Notes: a model not told the origin generated them from the sequence alone. A stretch of DNA of 64,000 nt from Candidatus Kapaibacterium thiocyanatum (GCA_001899175.1 MKVH01000021.1:186001-250000); one strand, 5' to 3'; shown: positions 1 through 9,633, counted from the first letter of the stretch. A program made the numbers and translations.

Positions 1-756
1 GCCACGGTGGCCGTTCACCAGATGGATTCCTGCGTCCTGCTCTGCCATACGTTGCCATTCTGCGTAGAGATCATGATTGACGACGTCGTTGCCCACGACG
101 ATGAGCAACGAGACATCCGGTGCCGTATGGCGGAGGTCGGTGACGGCTTTCAACAGAACATCGATCCCGTAGAGATCTTCACCGCCAAAGCGTACGACAC
201 GGCCGGCATTAGCGACGATGCGTACGGGTGCGTTCGTCCAGGCGGACGGAATGGATGTGTCAAGCGGGCGTTCACGCTCGAATGACGAGACGGGAAGGTT
301 GGACGGGATCACCGTACAGTGATCCCGTTGGACACCGATGAGTTCGGCAAGGGAAGAGCGCACTTCTTCACTGATACAGATGATCGTCGCCGCTTCGTCA
401 TACGCCCGACGCAGGGCGTTCCGGATCAGTCCGTTGGTGAAGACATCGCGTGGACGGAATGAATGCAGTGTAACGATGTACGGGATGTGGTGATGCCGCC
501 AGTATCGTGAAGCCAATAGAGCCGTCTTCCAGTTCCCTTCGTCACTATGGTAGTGGACGATACTCCCCGGCTTACCGATCCCCCGCGCTACGTCGAATAG
601 TGAGACCTTCGAGATCGGCAGTGCCGTGTCCGGTACCCCCGTCAGGGAAAAGCCACGGACATCGATGTTGCGCTCGATCAGACATTCGAGTAGGCGAACA
701 GCATGGATGGCCACGCCGCCGTATGGGGGAGGAAACAAAGAGAGAAGATTGAGCAT
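1..756 (-). CDS. Glycosyltransferase, GT4-like (copy A, partial at left edge)
   Basis: Reading the minus strand from the ATG at 756-754 gives 252 uninterrupted codons that run off the window, so the protein is C-terminally truncated only by the window. The N-terminus MLNLLSLFPPPYGGVAIHA and later blocks (FSLTGVPDT, HYHSDEGNWKTALLAS, PYIVTLHSF, VIPSNLPVSSFER, RIVANAGRVVRF) match the full-length copy at 30150-31214 almost residue for residue. The Gly-rich N-terminal loop and the VTLHSF strand fit a GT-B fold family 4 sugar transferase acting in cytoplasmic surface-polysaccharide or glycan assembly; donor and acceptor are unknown. Most nucleotide differences from the second copy are at third codon positions, so this copy is under protein-level selection. 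Confidence 0.85.
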   Translation of the reverse strand, partial: MLNLLSLFPPPYGGVAIHAVRLLECLIERNIDVRGFSLTGVPDTALPISKVSLFDVARGIGKPGSIVHYHSDEGNWKTALLASRYWRHHHIPYIVTLHSFRPRDVFTNGLIRNALRRAYDEAATIICISEEVRSSLAELIGVQRDHCTVIPSNLPVSSFERERPLDTSIPSAWTNAPVRIVANAGRVVRFGGEDLYGIDVLLKAVTDLRHTAPDVSLLIVVGNDVVNHDLYAEWQRMAEQDAGIHLVNGHRG

Positions 757-1043
757 TGCTACCTAAAGAACGTGCCAGACCGACTACCATCCGACGATCT
801 ACTGCCAATGCAAACAGCCACTGCGAGTTCCAGCGGTTCCATGGGGTTTCTCAAAACCAATTGGAACCTCCTGAAGAAACAATGCTATCCGTGCATATCC
901 ACCATACTGACGTGCATGGTAGAGCATGAACGCAAGATACGGTGGAGCGGTATGTGATGATGAATGGTACCGAGTATACCAGGTTGCTGATTGATGTTCC
1001 AACAATGTGCAGAGCGGAACTGTCCGCCATACAGCTCGAATAG

Positions 1044-1838
1044 CTAATCGTCACCCTTAGCATCAATAGGTGTGTTATCCTCATAGTGTGTTGCTGCTTG
1101 CGCCAGGATATTCCGAATTTTGCCCAGTTCAGACTTGATATCCATCACAACAGGTAGCCATTCCTTAGAGATAACTTCTAATCGTCCTGAAGTTGAGCGC
1201 ATCGGCACAATGGAGTTCTTATGTGTATTAATGTCTATCGGGATGGTATACTCGTACTTAGTACCTCCCAATGATTCAAAACTGACATCAATGGAGAACC
1301 TACGCGGGTACTTCTGTTCGTCAATATCCTCAGTATACGCTTTACCGCGCTGCATCAAGAACTCATACACCCAGTCAGTCGGTAAATCACATTCTCCTGT
1401 AAAAAGCGGGTTGTCGAGAAGCCTAAGTACCTTTCCTGTACGATCACCAGGCGGTGTTTCTAATTCAAGCCCATCCTTCACGCCGTGCAATCTTAACCGA
1501 GTGTTAAGCGCTACGCTCTTTCCAGTGTTAGCGATAACAAGAATTCGGTAGCTGTCTGGATGAAGTCGAATCATGATTGAGATGTGTGGCCGGTCTGCAT
1601 CGTCGGCGGCATACTTTCCCTGCTTCCACGCGAGATAGAGGAACGCAACCGTTGCAACTGTCGCAATTGCAGTTACAGTGTTCGGCTCACTGAGGGCATC
1701 CAGCAACGATCCACTACGCCTAGCGTTGGCGATACAGACCGCGCCTATCGCACTGAGTACCGTGATGACTTCAATAACTCGAAGGTAGAAGTAGGGTCGG
1801 GTGATCTTCATCGATTTGTTCACTACGTATTTACACAT
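1044..1838 (-). CDS. Hypothetical membrane protein, two N-terminal transmembrane segments
   Basis: About 264 residues. Hydrophobic stretches near residues 20-40 (VITVLSAIGAVCIA) and 53-70 (TVTAIATVATVAFLYLAW) look like two membrane helices; the remainder is soluble and mixed alpha/beta, with no family I recognise. The ATG at 1838 is the longest ATG start; an ATG ten codons later is the alternative, and neither has a Shine-Dalgarno match. It lies divergent from the DUF4062 gene across a ~340-bp spacer and shares the AT-rich character of the 1-6.3 kb island, so it may belong to the same accessory module. That link is inference. Confidence 0.6.
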   Translation of the reverse strand: MCKYVVNKSMKITRPYFYLRVIEVITVLSAIGAVCIANARRSGSLLDALSEPNTVTAIATVATVAFLYLAWKQGKYAADDADRPHISIMIRLHPDSYRILVIANTGKSVALNTRLRLHGVKDGLELETPPGDRTGKVLRLLDNPLFTGECDLPTDWVYEFLMQRGKAYTEDIDEQKYPRRFSIDVSFESLGGTKYEYTIPIDINTHKNSIVPMRSTSGRLEVISKEWLPVVMDIKSELGKIRNILAQAATHYEDNTPIDAKGDD

Positions 1839-2181
1839 CAATAATTATTGAGGTTGGCAACGTGACCGATACCATTCAGGCGGAAGATAACTACACGCGG
1901 GGGGCAAGACAATCGAATAGCGTTGTACCACGCAGCGCTGATCCTACAATCATCTCAGCATCTATACCACTGGCTTCAGAAGCCCTATGCATGCAGAATC
2001 CTATCAAGAGGAAGTATTGGGCCTCATATCTCTATCTAATAAGCCAACGAAGGACAGACTACGGTCGAGCAGAACCAATAGTGCACAACAGAGCCGTGTC
2101 TAGCATTGCGAATAGTTCCGTTCGGAAAATGATATATTAACCGAAATTCATTGTAGTAGTGCATGCACAGGAACATTGGCA
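1839..2181. other. Divergent spacer of the AT-rich island
   Basis: No convincing gene. A 92-codon open frame at 1862-2140 has no ribosome site and no recognisable content. The spacer must hold the promoters of the two divergent genes, and the stretch before the DUF4062 gene near 2125-2140 is AT-rich (gatatatta), but I cannot define the elements. Confidence 0.4.
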
Positions 2182-3213
2182 GTGAAGCGATATCAGGTAT
2201 TCGTCAGTTCGACGTATGAAGATCTCAAAGTAGAGCGAAGCGAAGTATTCCACGGACTTCTGGATATTGGCTGTATTCCATGTGGTATGGAATACTTCCC
2301 AGCTTCTAGTGAAAGCCAATGGGACTACATCAGGAGAATTATTGACGATTGTGACTACTACATCGTCATCTCCGCTGGGAAGTATGGATCACTTGCTCCG
2401 GACGGCATCGGCTATACGCAGAAGGAGTACGAGTATGCTCTTGAGAAGGGCATACCAACGATTGCCTTTCTGCATGGCAACCTTGGATCGCTTCTCGCTT
2501 CCCAATCTGAAACCACCACAAAAAGGAAGAGGAAACTCGATGCTTTTCGAACGGCATTGCAAGGTGGCCGTATGTGCAAGTTCTGGACTACACCGTTGGA
2601 ACTGAGGGCCGTCATCACAGTAAGTCTTACAGCGGAGAAGCAACACAATCCTCGAACGGGGTGGGTCCGGGCGGATGCGACAAACGAGGAGACAACGAAA
2701 GAAATGCTAGGGCTCTATAAGGAGAACAAGGAATTGAAGTCACGTCTTGCGGACCTGGATCCAGATGCTGACACGACACAGTATGCGCAGGGTCGCGACG
2801 ACACATATGCCATTTCATATAGAGTATCCTATGTCGATAGACGAGGTCGCACAAGAGAAGAAGAGAGCAATACCATCGTATTGTCATGGGATACGATCAT
2901 ATACGCGCTTCTGCCCCACTATGTAGAACGTAATAGGTGGATTACAGATGCGGATAGAATTTCCACATGCATACGTCCATACATTCAGAAACTTCCTGAC
3001 ATCGAAAGAATCGAGGACATTAATGTTCACAGTAAGGATGTCGAGACGATACTCTGCCAGCTAGTCGCCTTGCGCTATCTGGAACTCCGAGGTGGGATCA
3101 CATCTCTTACTCATCGTGGTGAAATGAAGTTCGCTCATTCAAGAGCCGTACTTCGGGATTCTATGTATACTACCGACGCTCCGACAAAGACCGGTGATTC
3201 GGAGTTGTCCTGA
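2182..3213 (+). CDS. DUF4062 domain protein
   Basis: The N-terminus carries the DUF4062 signature FVSSTYEDLKVER followed by GxxPxGMEYFP, SQWDYIRRIIDDCDYYIVI and YTQKEYEYALEKGIP, spanning roughly residues 1-140. DUF4062 is a TIR-like/Rossmann sensor or effector module found in NLR-like and anti-phage proteins. A charged linker (TKEMLGLYKENKELKSRLADL, coiled coil) joins it to a C-terminal helical region of ~100 residues ending near RYLELRGGITSLTHRGEMKFA that looks winged-helix-like. GTG at 2182 is preferred to TTG at 2176 because AGGA at 2169-2172 is nine bases upstream of it. It stands opposite a KAP NTPase; joint function is an inference from context. Confidence 0.75.
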   Translation: MKRYQVFVSSTYEDLKVERSEVFHGLLDIGCIPCGMEYFPASSESQWDYIRRIIDDCDYYIVISAGKYGSLAPDGIGYTQKEYEYALEKGIPTIAFLHGNLGSLLASQSETTTKRKRKLDAFRTALQGGRMCKFWTTPLELRAVITVSLTAEKQHNPRTGWVRADATNEETTKEMLGLYKENKELKSRLADLDPDADTTQYAQGRDDTYAISYRVSYVDRRGRTREEESNTIVLSWDTIIYALLPHYVERNRWITDADRISTCIRPYIQKLPDIERIEDINVHSKDVETILCQLVALRYLELRGGITSLTHRGEMKFAHSRAVLRDSMYTTDAPTKTGDSELS

Positions 3214-3267
3214 TCATCTATGGGGTTACTATTGGCACTGAGCAATATTCTAAGTGCGAAACGGGCT

Positions 3268-3440
3268 GACCGATAGAATAGCCGTTTTTCCGCTCCCTTC
3301 ATCGCTGTGGTAGTGGACAATGCTCGTCGACTGGCCGATTTCGAATAGCGCACCTTCGATATTGGCAGCATCGTCTCAGGTATTCCTGTCAGGGAGAAGC
3401 CGCAGACATCGACGTTGTGCACTCACCATTTCGAATCCGC
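3268..3440 (-). pseudogene. Remnant of a glycosyltransferase gene (copy B)
   Basis: On the minus strand this stretch encodes VDVCGFSLTGIPETMLPISKV, matching residues ~32-52 of the glycosyltransferases at 1-756 and 30150-31214. After an internal deletion near 3335-3350 the homology continues in another frame with the HYHSDEG(N)WKTA block (DNA tccactaccacagcgatgaa on the minus strand). Similarity fades at about 3440 and 3268. It cannot make a functional enzyme. It shows that a third copy once stood here, next to the KAP gene. Confidence 0.75.
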
Positions 3441-3575
3441 GTATGTCCTTGATATTCGACTTGACACGAGAACGGTAGTCTACTTCTAGACGAGGCACTG
3501 ACGGAATTGTGGATAGGAATTCTAGATGATGAACCGTAGATCATTCCTACGGAAGGTGTGCCTGTCTGACGGGTG

Positions 3576-5762
3576 CTACTCACCCTCTGGCCTTATCTCA
3601 GTATAGTCTCCTCCTAGGCTTTTCCTTGTAAGTGCCTCTCGAAGCAGCCCCATGTGGGTAACGTCTGACTCGGAAAGCATCTTGGGAGGAACAGCGGCAA
3701 AACTGGCAACAATATCCTCAAGGGGGATAATGTTATCGATGTTCCTACCCCAGACGACAGGCCGAACCCCAATTCCACCTACTAATCGCGTGCCTACTAT
3801 GTGGCGCAGCACTCGAGTAACCATTTCTGGGCTATCTGACAAACCACGGTACCATTCTCGCGTCTCCTCTTCTGTGCCACAATAGAGTCTCCAGTAATGG
3901 AGCACCGTAGAAAGCCCGCTATTGTCAGGCAAAGAGCTTGTTGCAGCTTTCCCACGAATACGTGCTAGTACCATTTGCTTAAACTCAGCAACACTATCAT
4001 CACGTACGAGCCGATTCTGGTGATCCTCGTAGACGCTTGCTGGTTGGTCTTCAAGGTCAAACAGCACTAACGGCAGAACAATACCATCGGAATCGTTGAA
4101 TGCTTGTCGAAGGATTTTTGTCGATTCGGCTGGGCCGAGCACCTTCAACCTCATATGGACGAAGTTTCTACATAGTTCAAATATGGATAGTTGGGCAAAG
4201 GTAGTTCTTACATTTGGGAACATATCACCACAATTGAACAAGGCAGTTACTAGATATTGCAACTGGATTTCTTCTATACCATCCTTCGCAGCAATGAGGT
4301 ATTCTAGCAGGCTACGAATGGTATTGCCTTCAAGCGCTTCTCGAAGAACATTCTGAATAGTTTGGATACTTCCGGTGCTAATACGGCGGTACATCTGATA
4401 AACAGTCAGCCGCATACTATCCAGTGACACCTCAAAGTACATGTTGAAATGCATCGGGTCACATATTCGTAGATCACGTTTCCACTCTTGCGCTCCATGT
4501 GGTTGTCTTACTTGTGGGAAAAGACCATGAAGGATGTCTTCTGTTCTCTTACGAGTGTCGGCATCGTGTTCTTGTAGCACTGACTCAAACTGTTCTTCCC
4601 AGAAATGTCCATCTGAGCCGTGCACTATGAACCTTGAATTGGATTGATCTGGAAAAGAGAACCCCGATATTCTCTTGTATGATTGATAGTCAAACATGCG
4701 CAGGACTTCTATTAGTATCAAGTCAACAGGATTAACCTCAAGATGCCCTTCATTTTCATGCATATCGAAATAGAAATCAAACGAACCAATGAAACGCTTA
4801 ACATCGCGCACAGTAGTAAAATAGGGAAAGATACAAGTAAGGTAAAGACTTGCCCATCTATCGGGATCCCATTTGAGTTCTGTTCTCGAAACTACGTTGT
4901 TGATACCTGTTGTCAACAGGTCTAATAGTTCCTGCCTAGACGTTTTTGGAATCTCGAGTTCGACTTGAACTATCTTACTCAGGAACTGCGATGATAGATC
5001 AAGAGTGTCCTCCTTCAACGCATCTTGAACGACCTTCCTATCGAATAGCAGAACAAAGATCATATTGGGAATATTGAGATTTGCTTTGACTAATTGGAGG
5101 ACAAGTCGTATCTCTTGTTTTGTCAGTCTATCAATATCATCGATGAACACGACTATCGGTCGGTTGAGCTTCTTCGTCTTCTTTCGCAACCGTTCTTTTG
5201 TATTCTCAAGGAGTCGATTCCGCAAGTTTCTGTCAGCTATGTCTGATACTATCACTATAAGTAGAATAGCAACGAAGATAGTGCTTTGAACCCACCCAGG
5301 CCACCCGTTGTAGATGCCCACTATGCCGAAAAAAGACACTAGTGTCAATGGTATGTCTTTACCAATCTGTATGGCACTCTTTCCGACAGTGGATCCGAAT
5401 AGCAGGAATTGCGACAACTTCCTCAAGCATCTATGGAATACTGAATTCTTTAAGGAGCTGGTAACTGTAGTAGCAAAACTCTCAAGTATCCGGTCCTGGC
5501 CACTCCACTGCCAAGGATTATACTCAACTACATGCGGTGGTCGGTCCAAATTCCTTAGATGGTGTACGATGAAATTTTTCACTGTTGTCTTTCCTGCTCC
5601 CCACTCACCCTCAATACCGACAACTAAGCTCTCTTTTTCCTTCCAGTTCCCGAGGGTTGCCGCTACCGTCATACAATAGTTATTGCGATTGAGGATATCA
5701 TCCGCAGGATCATCCAAAGGGCGGTCGGTCGAGAATCCGTTCGTACTATCTAGCTCGATCAT
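3576..5762 (-). CDS. KAP-family P-loop NTPase with membrane insertion
   Basis: 728 residues. Walker A GEWGAGKT lies at residues 52-59, the KAP hallmark YNPWQWSG at ~81-88, two hydrophobic helices at ~136-152 and 159-173, and Walker B VVFIDDIDR at ~204-212, the standard KAP order in which membrane helices are inserted inside the NTPase domain. KAP NTPases are STAND-like ATPases; bacterial members are often on plasmids or in defence islands and are thought to assemble membrane-associated complexes. The C-terminal 450 residues are helical with no recognised domain. ATG at 5762 is chosen over 5786 because AAGGA sits seven bases upstream of it. A counted 60-base sample (4741-4800) is 35% GC, far below the flanking genome, which suggests acquisition by transfer. 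Confidence 0.85.
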   Translation of the reverse strand: MIELDSTNGFSTDRPLDDPADDILNRNNYCMTVAATLGNWKEKESLVVGIEGEWGAGKTTVKNFIVHHLRNLDRPPHVVEYNPWQWSGQDRILESFATTVTSSLKNSVFHRCLRKLSQFLLFGSTVGKSAIQIGKDIPLTLVSFFGIVGIYNGWPGWVQSTIFVAILLIVIVSDIADRNLRNRLLENTKERLRKKTKKLNRPIVVFIDDIDRLTKQEIRLVLQLVKANLNIPNMIFVLLFDRKVVQDALKEDTLDLSSQFLSKIVQVELEIPKTSRQELLDLLTTGINNVVSRTELKWDPDRWASLYLTCIFPYFTTVRDVKRFIGSFDFYFDMHENEGHLEVNPVDLILIEVLRMFDYQSYKRISGFSFPDQSNSRFIVHGSDGHFWEEQFESVLQEHDADTRKRTEDILHGLFPQVRQPHGAQEWKRDLRICDPMHFNMYFEVSLDSMRLTVYQMYRRISTGSIQTIQNVLREALEGNTIRSLLEYLIAAKDGIEEIQLQYLVTALFNCGDMFPNVRTTFAQLSIFELCRNFVHMRLKVLGPAESTKILRQAFNDSDGIVLPLVLFDLEDQPASVYEDHQNRLVRDDSVAEFKQMVLARIRGKAATSSLPDNSGLSTVLHYWRLYCGTEEETREWYRGLSDSPEMVTRVLRHIVGTRLVGGIGVRPVVWGRNIDNIIPLEDIVASFAAVPPKMLSESDVTHMGLLREALTRKSLGGDYTEIRPEGE

Positions 5763-5920
5763 ATCTCTTCCTTCGATGTTTGTCATTATTGATTGCGACC
5801 GTCGGTGGGCTCCAGGTGGTTAACATTGATAACATTGGCCAACGCACTGAGAGTATCATCAGGGCAATTGTAATGTTTTCTCCGCCTTGTATCGGACAAC
5901 CTTCGGCGCTTGCTATCGGG

Positions 5921-6259
5921 TTACGTTCCTCTGTGTTCTGATATGAGCTTCATGGTCTCACGGACTAATTCTTCCGGCTCCATATCCAGACACTTTGCCA
6001 GATGAATGATGGTCAGCAAATTCGGCTGGCGTTCACCCCGTTCCAGCTTCGATATGTAGGTTCGGACCAGTTTGTCGTCATCCTCAAGGTCTTTCTGTTT
6101 CAGACCACGAACCAGACGTTCCCTTCGCAATACGATGCCAAACGCAAGTTGGGGCGTGAATGGTTCCCCGTCGGCGAGGGTGATGGGCTTGGGTGGCTTG
6201 GGCATCTCAGGCGCAAACCTATTGGGCCCTGAAAAGACTATACGCCCCATTTGGGGCAT
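5921..6259 (-). CDS. XRE-family transcriptional regulator
   Basis: A helix-turn-helix of the XRE/Cro type occupies residues ~38-92 (FGIVLRRERLVRGLKQKDL ... VRTYISKLERGERQPNLLTIIHLAKCL). The protein is 112 residues from the ATG at 6259; an ATG at 6205 would still keep the whole HTH. An inverted repeat covers the upstream start codon, consistent with autoregulation. The gene is divergent from the first surface-protein cassette and follows the KAP gene on the same strand after ~160 bp, so it could control either. Confidence 0.8.
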   Translation of the reverse strand: MPQMGRIVFSGPNRFAPEMPKPPKPITLADGEPFTPQLAFGIVLRRERLVRGLKQKDLEDDDKLVRTYISKLERGERQPNLLTIIHLAKCLDMEPEELVRETMKLISEHRGT

Positions 6260-6260
6260 A
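6241..6260. promoter_or_regulatory. Inverted repeat over the XRE start codon
   Basis: Arms GCCCCA (6244-6249) and TGGGGC (6252-6257) are perfectly complementary with a two-base centre, and TA/TA pairs extend it outward after one mismatch. It overlaps the ATG at 6257-6259. It could be the operator of the XRE protein or an RNA hairpin that hides the start. Confidence 0.45.
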
Positions 6261-6440
6261 TGGATTTTTTGGATACTTTAGTCGAAGACAATCATGAGAT
6301 GATGATAGCAATAGGTGCTGGCTGTGGCGCAGCCTGCGCTCGAAACGGAATTCAACTCAAGGGTACGTCAAGGTGCGCAGTAGCTGACACTTCTCTAGGT
6401 TGACGCTAGCCAATTATTCAGTGAAGCATTGAAAGAACAC

Positions 6441-7967
6441 ATGCGAACGTTGACGGCTACACTATTCTGTGTAGGTCTTCTTGTGATAACGTCATTGCCA
6501 CTTCCTGGACAGGGAGGGTTTGACACATCGCGAGCAGAGAAGCTGAAACGCGTATGGAGCATGACGGTAAAGGGAATGTCTCCATATGATGTGTCCTACC
6601 TGCAGGACCTTGGTGGACAACGGGGTTTTCACGTTCTTGCCGCACGGTTTAGATTAGGCCGTGAGAACGTACTATGGAGTACCCAGCCTAGGGTCGATAC
6701 GACAAGCCTCTTCAACTGGCCCGGCACGGAAGACGCAACCCGCATCTATGAAGTAGACTACGACGACGTTCCGCCGCATGAATATGTTACCTCTGACGGC
6801 ATGGTCTGGCAGTGTCCGTCGGCGGACCGTCCCTTACCTCTTACTCCAATCGATACACTTAAACGCGATAGCTGCATCAACACCCCTTCATTCTCTGCCG
6901 ACCTCGACGGGGATGGGCACCTCGATCTCATCACTATCGACACGGATGCGTCGGGAAACAGTATGGCGCGTATCGTAGTGGGTGGATTCTTGGGAAAAGG
7001 CTGCATGCGTGTCGTCACGATCGACAAGCCTGGATACCGCCGGCAGCGACATCTGAAGGCGTTTTTCCGCTCCGCAACTGGAACATGGCGCATCGTACAG
7101 CACGAGAAGAACCCGTACGACCTCACATCGTGGCTCATTATCTATGACATGGAATTCTATCGCCACAGCGGCTACATGTTCGCCCGTGCTGTGAAACGTG
7201 ATTCTCTGCATGGATCGTGGACGTCACTCAATGAGTTTGGCCCGTTCTATACCAGTGTATGCGTGTCGGATACGGTAGCCAGGAAAGACTGGTTCATAGT
7301 ACAACGTCGTCCGGACTATACCAATCCAACCTATGTCTTCATCGAGAGATTCGACATTACGGACGGCCGTTTCCTGTCGGTTGAACAGGTAGGAACATAC
7401 GGATTGGTCTTATCCGAGACCCACTTCAGTAGCGGCCTTGGCATGGGCCGTCCAGTCATCATGTTGAACGAGTACTTCTGCTACGCCGATAACATCAATC
7501 AGCCGTTCGCGAGGTGGTCAGTAGCGGCTCCGCAGGACCCTACATACGGGGGATCCACTACGACCTTGACGGCGATCAATGACCAAACAGGCGACGACAG
7601 GCCTGACATTCTGGCCACAACAAGCGCCTGGAGCAAAGAATATGGCGGTTACGCGAATACCGTTATCGCCCTCTACACTCTCGACCCTGCGGTCTCAGTG
7701 GAAGAATCACCCCTTCCTCCGGGGGCCGCATCGTCCGTACGCATTGTGGGCGACGGCTTGGAACTCTCACTTACAGCACCCGCAATGGTCTCTGCGCATA
7801 TCGTTGGAATGGACGGACGGGAAGTCGCCCTATTCACGCCAACGCAGTATCCCGATGGCACCGGCCGCGTCAACCTGGCCCCTTATCTCCGGATGCATCC
7901 CCGCGGGGTCTACGTCGTGCGCGTTCGCATCGGCGACACCCTTCATACTGTCAAACTCATCCTGTAA
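6441..7967 (+). CDS. Secreted FG-GAP/VCBS-like protein with T9SS sorting domain (cassette 1, short partner)
   Basis: 508 residues from the ATG at 6441. A signal peptide (MRTLTATLFCVGLLVITSLP, cleavage near PGQG) leads a beta-rich repeat protein with a calcium-loop-like DLDGDGHLD and a second DQTGDDRPDI, typical of FG-GAP/VCBS beta-propeller blades. The C-terminal ~80 residues (LELSLTAPAMVSAHIVGMDG ... YVVRVRIGDTLHTVKLIL) form a type IX secretion sorting domain. It is clearly paralogous to 62380-63867 (shared FFRSATG, AVKRDSLHG, KDW, ERFDIT, FxSVEQV, LDPAVSV) and more distantly to 15554-17029. Expected location is the cell surface or exterior; its ligand is unknown. Confidence 0.8.
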   Translation: MRTLTATLFCVGLLVITSLPLPGQGGFDTSRAEKLKRVWSMTVKGMSPYDVSYLQDLGGQRGFHVLAARFRLGRENVLWSTQPRVDTTSLFNWPGTEDATRIYEVDYDDVPPHEYVTSDGMVWQCPSADRPLPLTPIDTLKRDSCINTPSFSADLDGDGHLDLITIDTDASGNSMARIVVGGFLGKGCMRVVTIDKPGYRRQRHLKAFFRSATGTWRIVQHEKNPYDLTSWLIIYDMEFYRHSGYMFARAVKRDSLHGSWTSLNEFGPFYTSVCVSDTVARKDWFIVQRRPDYTNPTYVFIERFDITDGRFLSVEQVGTYGLVLSETHFSSGLGMGRPVIMLNEYFCYADNINQPFARWSVAAPQDPTYGGSTTTLTAINDQTGDDRPDILATTSAWSKEYGGYANTVIALYTLDPAVSVEESPLPPGAASSVRIVGDGLELSLTAPAMVSAHIVGMDGREVALFTPTQYPDGTGRVNLAPYLRMHPRGVYVVRVRIGDTLHTVKLIL

Positions 7968-8010
7968 AGAGTCTACTGTAGTGTAGTAACAAATCACAAG
8001 TGCTTGGCTC

Positions 8011-8018
8011 TATCTTTG
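8011..8018 (+). promoter_or_regulatory. Possible -7 element (TATCTTTG)
   Basis: TATCTTTG fits the Bacteroidota -7 consensus TAnnTTTG and lies ~150 bases before the next gene. No good TTTG -33 box is seen at the right distance, so the call is weak. Confidence 0.3.
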
Positions 8019-8168
8019 TACTCTGGCCGGATCCGGAAGACTTCCCAAGAGCTAAGGTTTTGTAAGAGACTGGCTAGGTTGTTTGGTTGTAGGTTGCATG
8101 TGACATTATGCATAGGTGCGACTCATAGCAGTAGGACCGTGCCATTAAGTCTGAATTTTTCGTTAATC

Positions 8169-9530
8169 ATGGAGAAAATTGTGTACATGTCAAAACTTTC
8201 CGGGGTCCTCGGTGCAATTGTGATGTTGACAGCGCCAGCATGGGCGATGCCACCACAGGATGGGAATGCTGTGGTTCATATTGGACCAATCAGATGGACA
8301 AAGGATAGCATCGGCAATTTCGTGGTTGCTGATGCTGCAAACGCTGTATTTCTTGCTAGTAAGCCCGACTCGGCGATTCTTGTCGTCGATCCGAAGACGG
8401 GTGAGGAAAAGCAAAGACTGCGTGGGTATACTTCCATGAGCCGTGGCCTAGCATGTAGTCCGGACGGACGAATGTGCATGATTACTGGGATAAGTGTCGA
8501 TGATAGTAAGATGACATTGCTGTACGATGCTGTTGATGGGCATCTCATTCAAACGTGGAATGAAGACGTTCTTGTACCAGCACTTTCGGCGAAACTTCAA
8601 CGTGCCTGTATTCTGGCAAAAAACGGGAACGTTGATGGTTGTGCACTACGGAATCTTACAACCGGTGAAACTCTTGTCTGGCTCGATGGTTGGGAGAATC
8701 TCTGGTTTGACGAATGGCATAACAAGCTATACGTTGGGACAGGGAGATGGGGTGGAGAAGTTGGAAACTGGACTGTGGAGATTGATGCAATAACAGGAGA
8801 GGTGCTGAACAAATGGCGCATTGGTCTTTTCGGCCCGATGTGCAGGCTCAGAGACTCTGACACACTGCTCATCATTGGACAACATCCCGAGCGCCCCCAA
8901 CTCGCATCCGTGGTTGCACTCAATACTACGAATGGATCAAATGTACCCGTGGTTGTATGTCCGTCCGATGTCTCAGACGCTTGCAGTTGCATTTCGCAAA
9001 GTGTATCGCATAGGTGGGCGTTGAATGCAGATGGTAGCCAGGCGATGCTCTACAAGGCACGTAGCTTGAATACCAGATCGATTCTAGCAAGACGTTTTAG
9101 CCGACAATCCAGCAATTCGGAATGTTTCGTTAACGATAACATTCTACTGTTTGGCGAGCCGTTGCCACGTGTACCAGAGTTTGTAGATGATGTGAACGAG
9201 AACTACTACTATCTACCCAATGGACTAAGGGATGGCTTCATTTGTCGAGCCATCGGACCGACACTTGGTGTCGCCAGCACAGATGGATCGGGGCAGCTTT
9301 CGATAACGGTAGATGGCAGCATACTACGCATGAACACGCCTTCAAACATAGCAGGCAGCGCTGCCATCAGTATTATGGATGTCAGTGGACGGCTTCTGAA
9401 GCATGCAGCAGTGCATCTAGACGAACGTCCGATTGAAATCGCCATTGCGGATCTCCCCGCAGGCAACTATCTGTGTAGCCTCGAATCCGGCACCTCAAAG
9501 CTTTCCGGGAAATTCACCGTTGTGCGTTAG
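8169..9530 (+). CDS. Secreted beta-propeller-like protein with T9SS sorting domain
   Basis: 453 residues from the ATG at 8169; an ATG at 8187 gives a tidier signal peptide (MSKLSGVLGAIVMLTAPAWA) and is an equally possible start. The body has repeats of the kind SILVVDPKTGEEKQRLRGY, LYDAVDGHLIQTWNE and VEIDAITGEVLNKWRIG, which resemble quinoprotein/WD-like propeller blades. The last ~75 residues (SAAISIMDVSGRLLKHAAVH ... GNYLCSLESGTSKLSGKFTVVR) are a type IX sorting domain. It lies between the short and giant members of cassette 1 and has no counterpart in cassette 2. Its DNA is noticeably AT-richer than the flanking core. Confidence 0.75.
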   Translation: MEKIVYMSKLSGVLGAIVMLTAPAWAMPPQDGNAVVHIGPIRWTKDSIGNFVVADAANAVFLASKPDSAILVVDPKTGEEKQRLRGYTSMSRGLACSPDGRMCMITGISVDDSKMTLLYDAVDGHLIQTWNEDVLVPALSAKLQRACILAKNGNVDGCALRNLTTGETLVWLDGWENLWFDEWHNKLYVGTGRWGGEVGNWTVEIDAITGEVLNKWRIGLFGPMCRLRDSDTLLIIGQHPERPQLASVVALNTTNGSNVPVVVCPSDVSDACSCISQSVSHRWALNADGSQAMLYKARSLNTRSILARRFSRQSSNSECFVNDNILLFGEPLPRVPEFVDDVNENYYYLPNGLRDGFICRAIGPTLGVASTDGSGQLSITVDGSILRMNTPSNIAGSAAISIMDVSGRLLKHAAVHLDERPIEIAIADLPAGNYLCSLESGTSKLSGKFTVVR

Positions 9531-9633
9531 GATCTCAGCAATGAACTGCATCTGACAATCCAGTGCATGTATGCCCTCGGGCAGATGGTCTCTACCCATT
9601 CTTTCTTCTTTGAACACCAAACAATCTAAGACC

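Noticed and set aside
1862-2140. 92-codon frame in the divergent spacer before DUF4062
   Set aside because: No ribosome site, no family resemblance, and it would overlap both expected promoters.
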